A program made the translations under genes and the position numbers. 64,000 bases of DNA. Origin: DAMCAP01 sp032059445 (GTDB lineage Bacteria > Bacillota > Clostridia > Oscillospirales > Ruminococcaceae). A model generated the notes under the pieces. It was not told the origin of the DNA. It was given only the letters and a program-made list of their open reading frames with translations, and searched no databases. Numbering within the stretch: position 1 is the first letter of the stretch; every line of letters begins with the position of its first letter. The stretch covers positions 62,001 to 126,000 of the forward strand of contig DAMCAP010000004.1 in the NCBI GenBank assembly GCA_032059445.1. Reading direction: 5' to 3'. Below are positions 42,614 through 50,540 of the stretch, piece by piece.

Positions 42614-43768
42614 ATGGAAAACCTGACTCTGCCTGCAAAATTTGCGGAATTTGCCGAAGGGCGCAGAAACGGATTTATCAAAGCCATGGAGGTCAAGCAG
42701 CAGGGGCGTAAGCTGGCAGGTGTTTTTTGCACCTTTACCCCTATCGAGCTATTTGATGCTGCTGACATTTTGACGGTGAGCCTCTGCGGCATGAGCGATG
42801 AGGCCATTGTAGATGCCGAAGCCGACCTGCCCAAAAACCTTTGCCCATTAATCAAGGCAAGCTATGGCTTTGCCAAGACTGACAAATGCCCTTATTTTTA
42901 TTTTGCCGATATGATCGTAGGCGAGACTACCTGTGACGGCAAGAAGAAGATGTATGAGCTGCTTTCTAAGATGAAATACACCCATGTGATGCAGCTACCT
43001 CAGACTGTAGAGAGTCCTTTTTCGCTGGAGCTATGGAAGTATGAGCTAAATCGCCTGATCGAGATCTTAAATCGGGATTTTGAGGGCAACATCACCACAG
43101 AAAAGCTGATGGAGGCTGCGAAATTCCGCAACAAGTTGCGTAGCGTATACTGCGAGCTTTTTGAGCTGGGTAAGCTGGATCCTCCGCCTGTCAGCGGCTA
43201 CGATACATATAAGATTATCGAGGGTGCGGGCTTTAGCTTTGACCCTCCTGCCCAGTATCAGAAGATCAGGACGCTGGTAGATGAGATCAAAGCAGAGTAT
43301 GCCGAGGGTAAGCGCAGAGAGCTAACGGGCAAAAAGCGTATTTTGATTACCGGCTGCCCTATCGGTGGTGTCATCGACAAGGTAGTCAAGACGATAGAAG
43401 AAAATGACGGCACTGTAGTCTGCTTTGAAAACTGCGGCGGCATCAAGCCTGCAAAGCAGATGGTGGACTTAGAGGGTGAAGATATCGTAGAGGAGATCGC
43501 CAAGCGCTACCTGAGCATCGGCTGCTCTGTCATGTCACCTAATCCACGCAGATACGAGATGCTAGATGATCTGATAGATGAGTTTAGGATCGATGGTGTG
43601 ATTGATGTAGTGCTACAGTCCTGCCATACCTTTAATGTAGAAACCGCGATCATCCGCAAGCAGGTTAACGATAAGGGCGTGCCCTATATGGCGATGGAAA
43701 CCGATTACTCTAAATCGGACGCAGGGCAGATCTCCACTCGTATTGCTGCTTTTATTGAAATGCTCTAA
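42614..43768 (+). CDS. Double-cubane-cluster-type protein (2-hydroxyacyl-CoA dehydratase HgdB-like subunit)
   Basis: 384 residues, a single subunit of the HgdB/FldB fold with no alpha-subunit partner gene. Conserved Cys include Cys39 (GVFCTFTPIEL), Cys58, Cys77, Cys92 (TDKCPYFYFAD), Cys107 (GETTCDGKKKMYE) and one in VLQSCHTFNVE; the C-terminal MAMETDYSKSDAGQISTRI is a family hallmark. A lone HgdB-like protein paired with an activase matches the double-cubane cluster proteins (DCCP, [Fe8S9] type; compare E. coli YjiM/YjiL), which carry out low-potential reductions of small molecules. The physiological substrate is unknown. The neighbouring ABC importer suggests it may be imported. It is the last gene of the operon. 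Confidence 0.88.
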   Translation: MENLTLPAKFAEFAEGRRNGFIKAMEVKQQGRKLAGVFCTFTPIELFDAADILTVSLCGMSDEAIVDAEADLPKNLCPLIKASYGFAKTDKCPYFYFADMIVGETTCDGKKKMYELLSKMKYTHVMQLPQTVESPFSLELWKYELNRLIEILNRDFEGNITTEKLMEAAKFRNKLRSVYCELFELGKLDPPPVSGYDTYKIIEGAGFSFDPPAQYQKIRTLVDEIKAEYAEGKRRELTGKKRILITGCPIGGVIDKVVKTIEENDGTVVCFENCGGIKPAKQMVDLEGEDIVEEIAKRYLSIGCSVMSPNPRRYEMLDDLIDEFRIDGVIDVVLQSCHTFNVETAIIRKQVNDKGVPYMAMETDYSKSDAGQISTRIAAFIEML

Positions 43769-43844
43769 GCTGGTACCATGCGCATCAGCCATAAAAGCAA
43801 TCAAATTTGCTGATATATTTTACCTCATAGATATATCTCATAAA

Positions 43845-43883
43845 GCTCCAAACGCCTGTACAGTACGTACAGGCGTTTGGAGC
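43845..43883. terminator. 17-bp perfect hairpin after the DCCP-type gene
   Basis: GCTCCAAACGCCTGTAC/GTACAGGCGTTTGGAGC with a 5-base loop. There is no U-run on either side, so its role as a terminator is uncertain; it may act with the next hairpin. Confidence 0.5.
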
Positions 43884-43897
43884 AATGAAGGGCAAAG

Positions 43898-43934
43898 CAA
43901 AAGCCATCTGCAAATAGCAGATGGCTTTTGTTGT
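43898..43934. terminator. Bidirectional terminator between convergent genes
   Basis: CAAAAGCCATCTG/CAGATGGCTTTTG with a 7-base loop, followed by TTGT on the plus strand and preceded by an A-rich stretch. It serves both the DCCP operon and the lyase gene at 43940. Confidence 0.8.
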
Positions 43935-43939
43935 ACGGC

Positions 43940-45397
43940 TTATAAGCCGGAAGGCATATCTTCTAAGAACTTCTGGGCAAGCTTCTCCTGCCAGTCACCG
44001 ATTGGGCTTAGGCGACCAAGGAAGAATCGCAGGGTCGGTGGCTCATCAGTAAACTTCATACCGCCGATCAGGTGGCGATTTTGGTATAACCAAGCAATGC
44101 GATCAGCAGCAAATTTGATCTGTGATAAGGTGAATACACGCTTAGGGACTGCCAAGCGCACCAGCTCCATTTCAGCTAGGTGCTCGCTACCGTCCTCATT
44201 TCGCTGCTCTGACATGGTGCCTCGCTCCATGCCGCGGACACCGCTGGCGATGTAGATGGCTGCGGCCAATGCGCCAGCGGGGTACTCATGCTGAGGTATA
44301 TGATCTACAAAGCGGCTGGCATCAATATGGCAGCCCAAGCCCCCTAGAGGAGTAACAATCGGTACACCTTTTTGCTGTAACTCTGTACCCAGTGCTTCAA
44401 CAAATAAAGGAGTCTGGTTGATTACATCAAAATCTAGGGTTTCGAGTAGACCTACTGCCATGGCCTCCATCTCTCTTACCGACATACCACCGTAGGTCAA
44501 GAAGCCCTCGTAGAGGGGTACGAGATCCTGCATCTGCCGAAAGAGCTGCTGGTTGTTGGTGACGATACCGCCACCACGGGCACAGCCTAGCTTGCGAGCA
44601 GAGAAGTATATAATATCCATCAGTGAGGCGATTTCTCGCACGATCTCCCCTAGAGGGCGACCTTTGCAGCTTTCCTCTCTGGTACTGATAAAGTAGAGGT
44701 TATCGGCCATCAGACTGGCGTCAAAGACAAGTAGTAGATTGTGCTCCTTGCAGAAGGCGGCTACATCCCGCATATTTTGTAGAGATACAGGCTGACCGCC
44801 GATGAGGTTGGTGCCGGCTTCGATACGCACAAAGGCAACGTTGGCTGCTCCTGCTTCTTCTACTGCGGCTTTTAGCTTATTGAGGTCAAAATTCCCCTTA
44901 AAGGGGTCGTTAGATGTAGCTTCAAGGCCCTTATCGCTTACTACCTCTACCACTTTACCTCCCAGACGAGTGATGTGGGCCTTGGTGGTGGTGAAGTGGT
45001 AGTTCATGATCGCTGTAGTACCCGGGCGTATAAAGGTGCTTGCCAAGATGTTTTCACAGGCTCTACCCTGATGGGTCGGCAGGAATAGCTCGGTACCAAA
45101 CAGCTCTTTGAGTGCATCGGATACACGGTAAAAGGTTTCAGAGCCGGCGTAGCTGTCATCTGCCCGCATCATTGCCGCATATTGAGCATCGCTCATGGCA
45201 TTGACGCCACTATCGGTGAGCATATCGAGGTATACGTCACGATTGCGCAGCAAAAAGGTATTTCCTCCTGCCTCTTGCATGGCTGCTAGTCGCTCTTGTA
45301 CGGGCAGCAGGTGGATACGCTGCACCATACGCACCTTGTGCATCTCTAGGGGGATCTGCTCTCCAGAAAAGAACTGTACTTGTGGATTGTGTGTCAT
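43940..45397 (-). CDS. Tyrosine phenol-lyase/tryptophanase family PLP enzyme, divergent
   Basis: 485 residues; the ATG at 45397 follows GGAGGAGTTACC. Family landmarks: YAGSETFYRV, PTHQGRACENIL (PLP phosphate), GGQPVSLQNMRDV, YEGFLTYGGMSVREMEAMAVGL, SGVRGMERG and RLAVPKRVFT. The VYEG...YGG...MEAMA and GVRxMERG blocks are closer to tyrosine phenol-lyase than to tryptophanase as I remember them. Two oddities: the PLP-site D-A-T-R of phenol-lyase (D-S-A-R in tryptophanase) is here D-A-S-L, losing the Arg, and the Schiff-base segment is SARKLG instead of S-G/A-K-K-D. Such enzymes cleave an aromatic amino acid to pyruvate, ammonia and phenol/indole, and the reaction is reversible. A T-box with a Tyr specifier lies upstream. 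The substrate is unproven. Confidence 0.8.
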   Translation of the reverse strand: MTHNPQVQFFSGEQIPLEMHKVRMVQRIHLLPVQERLAAMQEAGGNTFLLRNRDVYLDMLTDSGVNAMSDAQYAAMMRADDSYAGSETFYRVSDALKELFGTELFLPTHQGRACENILASTFIRPGTTAIMNYHFTTTKAHITRLGGKVVEVVSDKGLEATSNDPFKGNFDLNKLKAAVEEAGAANVAFVRIEAGTNLIGGQPVSLQNMRDVAAFCKEHNLLLVFDASLMADNLYFISTREESCKGRPLGEIVREIASLMDIIYFSARKLGCARGGGIVTNNQQLFRQMQDLVPLYEGFLTYGGMSVREMEAMAVGLLETLDFDVINQTPLFVEALGTELQQKGVPIVTPLGGLGCHIDASRFVDHIPQHEYPAGALAAAIYIASGVRGMERGTMSEQRNEDGSEHLAEMELVRLAVPKRVFTLSQIKFAADRIAWLYQNRHLIGGMKFTDEPPTLRFFLGRLSPIGDWQEKLAQKFLEDMPSGL

Positions 45398-45448
45398 GGT
45401 AACTCCTCCAAAAAAATTATTTTGATAGAGAAGCATTTTAACCGAAAC

Positions 45449-45487
45449 AAAAAAAGCTCCCGTCCCGGGCAAAATGCCCAAGGGACG
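45449..45487 (-). terminator. T-box terminator
   Basis: On the minus strand CGTCCCTTGGGC/GCCCGGGACGGG-type stem is followed by AGCTTTTTTT. Its 5' arm overlaps the sequence that pairs in the alternative antiterminator with the T-box motif. Confidence 0.88.
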
Positions 45488-45735
45488 AAAGCATAACTTC
45501 CGCGGTACCACCCTTGTTACAGCCAAATAAAATATGGCTGTCGCTCTTTTCGGGTCCATCAGCCCTAGCTCTGTAACGGGAGCGCCCGGGTATGCCTACT
45601 AAAATTCAGCATACCGGCTCAAGAGTGTATTTATACGCATCATCACGGGTTCTGCTCGCACCAACCGCAGAATCTCTGCACCGCCTTAGGCGGGTTTCCG
45701 ACATCTGATTACGTTTTTCTCTCCATCATTGCCTT
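45449..45735 (-). ncRNA. T-box riboswitch leader, probable tyrosine (UAC) specifier
   Basis: On the minus strand all main T-box parts appear in order: Stem I with AG-bulge and distal loop (CAGAGATTCTGC, GGTTGGTG), a specifier region reading ...ATAAATACACTCTTGAGCC, the linker AGTAGGCATACCCGG, a CCCGTTA element, the T-box core AACAAGGGTGGTACCGCGG (plus-strand 45501-45518) and a terminator. The triplet followed by A-C and then CTTGAG is TAC, a tyrosine codon; no TGG (Trp) occurs in the loop. Uncharged tRNA-Tyr should therefore switch on the lyase-family gene 50 bases downstream. The specifier call is by eye; ATA or ACA in other registers are less likely. Confidence 0.9.
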
Positions 45736-45741
45736 TGCTAC

Positions 45742-45770
45742 AATATATCACCACAGGTACTCGTTGTCAA
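45742..45770 (-). promoter_or_regulatory. Promoter of the T-box leader
   Basis: On the minus strand TTGACA (45765-45770), a 17-base spacer and TATATT (45742-45747), close to consensus. Confidence 0.8.
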
Positions 45771-45872
45771 CCCGATAAAGCAAATTTGGTTATCTTGTGA
45801 AATAAAATAGGCTTGTTGATCGGTTTTTCCACATATGATACAGATTCTGTTGAAAATTTTAATAAATCAATT

Positions 45873-45910
45873 GAAAGAACCCGTCAGGGAAGATCCTGTC
45901 GGGTTCTTTC
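45873..45910 (-). terminator. Terminator of the S15-family gene at 45940
   Basis: GAAAGAACCCG/CGGGTTCTTTC with inner CAGG/CCTG. The minus-strand tail is only moderately T-rich. Confidence 0.7.
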
Positions 45911-45939
45911 TTGTGGAAGTATTATAAGAAGGGAGTAAG

Positions 45940-47739
45940 CTAGATTTCATCATCCTCGATAGGCTGTACCCACAGCTCCTTAGGAGTGTATGGGATTAGC
46001 GGCATCAGCAGGTGGGAGGGGTAATCCTTATCACGATAGATTTTGTAGCAGGTTGTAGTGTTGCTGGGGATTACATTCATGTTACCGACCTTACCTGTCC
46101 AGCTTTGGGTGTGGCACTCGTTGGGGCACATGCTGGTGATCTCCAGCTCCAGCCAATGACCCGCCGGTATTACCATAGCAGTCGGGCTGATTTCTATGAC
46201 ATATTCTTTGATTTCTCCCGGTGTAATGGGGATAGAAATGCTGTTATCATGTACAGGGCAGCCGATTGCAGAGCTTTCTTTGTTGAGTGGGTGAGAGGCT
46301 TTGAGAGCACCGTAGCGCAGCAGCGGCATACGGGTACCATCAGGAAGCACGTCAAAGAGCTTGATTACAAAGTTGGCATCAGTGGTGTCGATGGAAGCAA
46401 AGAGGTGTAGCTCAATAGGGCCAGTAAATTCCTTGGCTTGAGTAAATCGTGAGGTCTTGTATACGATTCTATTGACCTCTGTAGAGATAGATGGAGGTAG
46501 ATGTACGAAGGAATCAGGTGGTAGGTTGCTGTCGGGCTCGCTATCCCATCTGAGTCGGCCAAAAGAGCGTAGATAGAGCTTCTTCCACTGAGTGCGTGCT
46601 AGTGGCCACTCGTATCGGCAGCCAGAATTAATTACCGTCATTTTATAAAGTGGCTCATCCATGATGCCTGTATCTATGCCCTTGAGCCAGTGGTCATACC
46701 AGCGTAGGCACTCTTCGTTTAGTGCGCGGTAAGGGAGCTCAAGACCGTCGTACCCTTCAAGGACACCTAAGCGCTTGGGTGCGGTCAGTCGTGGATCATT
46801 CATCGCTGCGAAGATTGGGCTGCTCCATCTGCCCAGTGGCGACCATGCACAGTGGAGATACACAGGAGTCTGCACCTTATCATAGATCTGATTGGCAGAG
46901 CGCTGCTTCCAGTATTCACAGTCGTGTGGATGCAGCAGGAAGTCTAGATAAAAGCTATGATAGCTGGGCGGCCAGGTGGTGAGGATTTTGGTGAAATAAG
47001 AGTTGACAGCGATGTCGGGGTCTTTTAGCCGTTCCTCCATCATCTGCTTAACTTTTTCTTCTCCATACAGCTTTAGCGACCATGGCACAGGCTTGCTTGC
47101 GGGGCATAGCTCCCAATAGATGCTCATATAGGTAGTACCTACGCCACCGTAGTAACCGTGTTGATAATAGTCATCGACAAAGGAGCAGGGCATGATACAC
47201 TTGAGATGCGGGGGCTGCTGTGCTGCGGCAAGGATCTGGATAATCCCAAAGTACGAATACCCGATCATACCTACCTTGCTGTCGCACCAGCTTTGCTCGG
47301 CGATCCACTCGATTACATCATAGATATCGACCTGCTCCTGAGGGTTGTATACACCGTAAAACTCCCCCTCAGATTTGCCGATTCCTCTCGGGTCGGGGAT
47401 TACATAGGCATATCCTCGTGATACAAAGTAGTCGATGTCTCCCGCTTCGAGGGAATGATCAAACAGCAAAGACTCTGGAGGGATAGCACCACGCTTGATG
47501 TTTTGCATGGTTTTACCATAGGCCGACCATGACAACAGAGCGGGTACAGCATCTGCCCCTATGGGAAGATAGAGATCGGCATAGAGCTTGGTACCGTCTC
47601 GTAAAGGGATGCATACATCGGTGATCTGCCGCACCTCGTATTTTGGTCTGGATAGCTGATCCAGATTTTTGGTATACCTCTTGTCCCAATAAGGGGGCAG
47701 TACATCTATACCCAGCATTTCTGTTAGTTTCTGTGACAT
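45940..47739 (-). CDS. S15/CocE-NonD family alpha/beta-hydrolase-fold protein, copy 1
   Basis: 599 residues. The N-terminal hydrolase fold (about 30-370) has IPLRDGTKLYADLYLP, VIPDPRGIGKSEGEF, the nucleophile elbow GYSYFG (Ser162) and RWYDHWLKGIDTG; the C-terminal jelly-roll domain (about 400-560) has the usual FTGPIELHLFASIDTTDAN and PITPGEIKEYVIEI. In CocE and X-Pro dipeptidyl-peptidases the other triad residues come from G-W-Y-D and G-P-W-x-H. Here these positions read CAWSPLGRW and LEGYDGLELPY, so neither the Asp nor the His motif is present. It may use other residues or have lost hydrolase activity. A paralogue is at 50541. GGAGACGAACA precedes the ATG. Confidence 0.85.
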   Translation of the reverse strand: MSQKLTEMLGIDVLPPYWDKRYTKNLDQLSRPKYEVRQITDVCIPLRDGTKLYADLYLPIGADAVPALLSWSAYGKTMQNIKRGAIPPESLLFDHSLEAGDIDYFVSRGYAYVIPDPRGIGKSEGEFYGVYNPQEQVDIYDVIEWIAEQSWCDSKVGMIGYSYFGIIQILAAAQQPPHLKCIMPCSFVDDYYQHGYYGGVGTTYMSIYWELCPASKPVPWSLKLYGEEKVKQMMEERLKDPDIAVNSYFTKILTTWPPSYHSFYLDFLLHPHDCEYWKQRSANQIYDKVQTPVYLHCAWSPLGRWSSPIFAAMNDPRLTAPKRLGVLEGYDGLELPYRALNEECLRWYDHWLKGIDTGIMDEPLYKMTVINSGCRYEWPLARTQWKKLYLRSFGRLRWDSEPDSNLPPDSFVHLPPSISTEVNRIVYKTSRFTQAKEFTGPIELHLFASIDTTDANFVIKLFDVLPDGTRMPLLRYGALKASHPLNKESSAIGCPVHDNSISIPITPGEIKEYVIEISPTAMVIPAGHWLELEITSMCPNECHTQSWTGKVGNMNVIPSNTTTCYKIYRDKDYPSHLLMPLIPYTPKELWVQPIEDDEI

Positions 47740-47772
47740 TGTTCGTCTCCTTTCAGTTCTGCATATATTTCT

Positions 47773-47810
47773 AACTATAAAGCAGCACCCTAAGGCACTG
47801 CTTTATAGTT
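47773..47810 (-). terminator. Hairpin terminator of the APC permease gene
   Basis: AACTATAAAGCAG/CTGCTTTATAGTT with a 12-base loop, between the permease stop (47852) and the S15 gene start. The minus-strand tail AGAAATATAT is weak, so some read-through is possible. Confidence 0.6.
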
Positions 47811-47851
47811 ATATATATAGAAACAAGAGGGGTTGGCTGAGGGTAGCTGCT

Positions 47852-49234
47852 TTAAGAGGATTTTACCAGCTTATTTTTGGCTGCTTCTTCTCTTTCATCC
47901 CAAGGCTGGTAGGACTTACGCATGGTATCAAACATGCTGATGCCCTTTTTGTCCTTTAGGTACTTGACTCTAAAGTAAGTATAAATGCCAGCCAGTACAT
48001 AAAATCCAACCATCAGCATATAGTTCTTTGGAGCCATCTGCTTAAGCACCGAGCCACCCAGCAGGAAGGATAAAGCAGTAGCAACTACTACGATGGTGCA
48101 GTTGATCCAATGGGGGATATTCATGTAGCAGGTTTTATATGCGGTAGGGTACCTCTTGGGCAGCACAAAGATGGAAGCAAAGATGATTGGGCTTAGCAGC
48201 AAGCCGGGGATCGATGTAATGTTGATAACGTCTTTGAGGTTGTAGCCCGAGAGCATTGCTGCGATGGCAATGCCAGAATTGAGCCAGATGGAGTTGGCGG
48301 GTACATTGTATTTGTTGAGCTGCATGATGGAAGCTGGAAACAAGCCATCTCTTGCAGCGGCAAAGTGAGAGCGGGAAAACATGAGGATGCAAGAGTTGAT
48401 GCTGGTAACCACCGCCAGTAGAGCACCGCCGGAGATAAAGAAGGCAAGCATACCTGGGCTCATAAACTTACCGGCTACGCTAGCAAGGTTGTTAATCTGG
48501 AAGAAGTTTGGCTCGACACCAACCGTAACATATGCAAGAGCGGCGTAGAGGATGGCGGTGATTACAGTACTGACTGCAAATGCGATGGGGATGTTTTTGC
48601 CGGGGTCTTCGATTTCATCGGCAACATACATCAACACGTTGGCGCCGATCAAAGAACCATGCATGATACCCATTGCTGCCCACATCTTGGTAACTTCAAA
48701 GGTGGTGGAGATGACTTCGCCGAGGGATACTACGGTGTGGCCCCAGCCGCCAAATACATAAACACCCATTGCGGCCATCAGGATCACAACACATACGTTT
48801 TGTACCATTGCCGAGGTCTGTATACCATAGCAAGTGATGATGGTAAAAATGATGGTGATACCCACAGCAACGACTACCTCAGGGATAGAGGGGAACAGCA
48901 TCGCAAAATATGTAGAGAAGGTCAGCGCCATAGTCGCAACCTTCATGGGGCCGATGACCATCTGGTTAAAGGCATGAAGGGTACCCATTGAAGGGTGCAC
49001 AAGGCGGGTAAGATGCATGTAGGATGCCCCGTTTGCAGGAAGCGCTGAGGTAAGCACCATTTCCGGCATGGTTTTGAGGAATACAAAGATTGAAGCAAAG
49101 ATAAAACCGAGCACAACACCGTTGCCGCCGACAATCTTAATGGCAATAGGAGTTGTAGCAAAAACACTAGCGCCGATGATACTTCCTATACCCATGAGTA
49201 TACACGAGAAAAGCGACATTTTCTTAGTGTTCAT
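47852..49234 (-). CDS. APC-family amino acid/polyamine permease
   Basis: 460 residues with 12 predicted helices. Helix 1 has the APC unwound substrate motif GIGSIIGASVFATTP (G-S-I-I-G-A form), and helix 6 has MHGSLIGANVLMYVADEIEDPGKNIPIAFAVS split around the conserved E-x-x-x-P-x-(K/R)-x-I-P loop of the superfamily. It probably imports an amino acid, peptide-derived amine or similar small cation. It is encoded upstream of the S15-fold gene on the same strand and divergent from a Crp/Fnr regulator, which may control it. GAGGTGCTATC is the ribosome-binding site. Confidence 0.9.
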   Translation of the reverse strand: MNTKKMSLFSCILMGIGSIIGASVFATTPIAIKIVGGNGVVLGFIFASIFVFLKTMPEMVLTSALPANGASYMHLTRLVHPSMGTLHAFNQMVIGPMKVATMALTFSTYFAMLFPSIPEVVVAVGITIIFTIITCYGIQTSAMVQNVCVVILMAAMGVYVFGGWGHTVVSLGEVISTTFEVTKMWAAMGIMHGSLIGANVLMYVADEIEDPGKNIPIAFAVSTVITAILYAALAYVTVGVEPNFFQINNLASVAGKFMSPGMLAFFISGGALLAVVTSINSCILMFSRSHFAAARDGLFPASIMQLNKYNVPANSIWLNSGIAIAAMLSGYNLKDVINITSIPGLLLSPIIFASIFVLPKRYPTAYKTCYMNIPHWINCTIVVVATALSFLLGGSVLKQMAPKNYMLMVGFYVLAGIYTYFRVKYLKDKKGISMFDTMRKSYQPWDEREEAAKNKLVKSS

Positions 49235-49560
49235 GATAGCACCTCATTTTTTAGTTTAAGTTTTAAGCATGGATTGTTTTGTCCGATGAATGCAGCATAT
49301 TAGGCGCCTAGCTTACATTTATTTTATAATGAGGTGAGGTTACTGTCTGTCATCTACAAGACATTAAGCACAAATAACGAATAAATATTTAAAAGTTTAA
49401 AGAAACTATTGATTTTCCTAAAAATAGTTGAGCGAAATTGCTTTTATGCACTATCCCTATTGCAAAGAAGGATTTGTTAGGGATATTACATCATAGGAAA
49501 ACCCAGTGGATTATGGTATTATTATAGAGGCTCGTTATGGAATTATAAAGGAGGAAGCTT
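49235..49560. other. Divergent regulatory region, APC permease / Crp-Fnr regulator
   Basis: 326 AT-rich bases. A perfect 10-bp palindrome (TAGGCGCCTA, 49301-49310) lies near the permease side. TGG-TATTAT at about 49514-49522 looks like an extended -10 for the regulator. I find no clean Crp (TGTGA-N6-TCACA) or Fnr (TTGAT-N4-ATCAA) box. Confidence 0.5.
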
Positions 49561-50289
49561 ATGAAAGGCACCGTAAACAAAAAGAATCAATCCTCTATTC
49601 CAAACAATACGCAGATCGTAGAGTTTCTGGTGCAGACACCGGTTTTTCAAAAAGTAGAAGAAGCACAGCTGCTAAAACTTACGCAGCATTGTAAAGCTGT
49701 TACCTTCTCAAAGGGCTCTGTGGTTTTTCGGGATGATGATCCCTGTTTATATGTATACTTCATTTACAAGGGCTGTGTAGCAGAGTTTGTAGACCATGGC
49801 TGTAACGTAGATGTAATTGTAAAGCTGCGCCATCGATACGACTATATTGGTGAGATGGGTGCCTTGATTGATGAGCCCTACGCCAACACAGCAGTCGCAC
49901 TGGAGAATCTCGTACTGATCAAGATCCCCAAGGAGAGCTTTATAGAGTTTATCTATGCCAATCACAGCGCGGTGCAGTTTATTATCAGGCAGCTGATCGA
50001 CCGCCTCACCAACGCAGCAAAAAAGATGATCAATGTGATGTATCTTGATGCAGAGGGCAAGCTTGCCTTTACCATGGTGCGCTTGATTAATGGGGGTGAC
50101 AGCAGCCAGAGCATCAGCGTAACCCAGCAAGATCTGGCAACTGCTGCGGGCCTTGCGCGGCAGACTGCCGCAAAGATCTTGGCTGACTGGCGAGCAAAAG
50201 GCTGGATTAGCACCCTACGAGGGAAGATTTTTATCAATGATCTTGATACACTTCTTGATATTATATTACATAGTGAAATGCAGACATAG
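49561..50289 (+). CDS. Crp/Fnr family transcriptional regulator
   Basis: 242 residues. The N-terminal cyclic-nucleotide-binding-like beta-roll (about 22-150) includes VVFRDDDPCLYVYFIYKGCV and YDYIGEMGALIDEPYANTAVA. There is no complete cAMP pocket motif and no N-terminal Cys cluster like Fnr. The C-terminal winged helix (about 165-235) has ISVTQQDLATAAGLARQTAAKIL, with R-Q-T as the recognition-helix start. It is divergent from the APC permease gene and upstream of the second S15-fold gene, so it probably controls this cluster. The effector is unknown. AAAGGAGGAAGCTT precedes the ATG. Confidence 0.92.
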   Translation: MKGTVNKKNQSSIPNNTQIVEFLVQTPVFQKVEEAQLLKLTQHCKAVTFSKGSVVFRDDDPCLYVYFIYKGCVAEFVDHGCNVDVIVKLRHRYDYIGEMGALIDEPYANTAVALENLVLIKIPKESFIEFIYANHSAVQFIIRQLIDRLTNAAKKMINVMYLDAEGKLAFTMVRLINGGDSSQSISVTQQDLATAAGLARQTAAKILADWRAKGWISTLRGKIFINDLDTLLDIILHSEMQT

Positions 50290-50354
50290 TAAAATAAAGC
50301 AGTAGGCAATAATCCATACTATTAGTTATGAGTTGGCTAATAAAGCAAATAAGC

Positions 50355-50390
50355 AAGGTGTGCATCAATAGCTTTGATGCACACCTTTTG
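50355..50390 (+). terminator. Terminator of the Crp/Fnr gene
   Basis: AAGGTGTGCATCAA/TTTGATGCACACCTT followed by TTGTCG. Confidence 0.8.
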
Positions 50391-50540
50391 TCGTAATCTG
50401 CGTTGTTTTATATGGCTTGCATAATAAAAACGGGTGTTAAGAGGATTTTATATTTATTTTAGCTTGTGTCTTATGCGTGACAGACAAGATCGCAAAAAGG
50501 CATTACACTAAGGCTATAAAATATAAAGGAGGTTGCCCCT

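Noticed and set aside
43845..43934. CRISPR-like or transposon end because of two strong hairpins in a row
   Set aside because: There are only two unrelated palindromes between convergent genes and no repeat-spacer pattern; terminator function explains them.
45398..45559. 54-residue N-terminal extension of the lyase-family protein
   Set aside because: It is translated from the T-box antiterminator/terminator sequence; the ATG at 45397 has GGAGGAG and the family's usual start.
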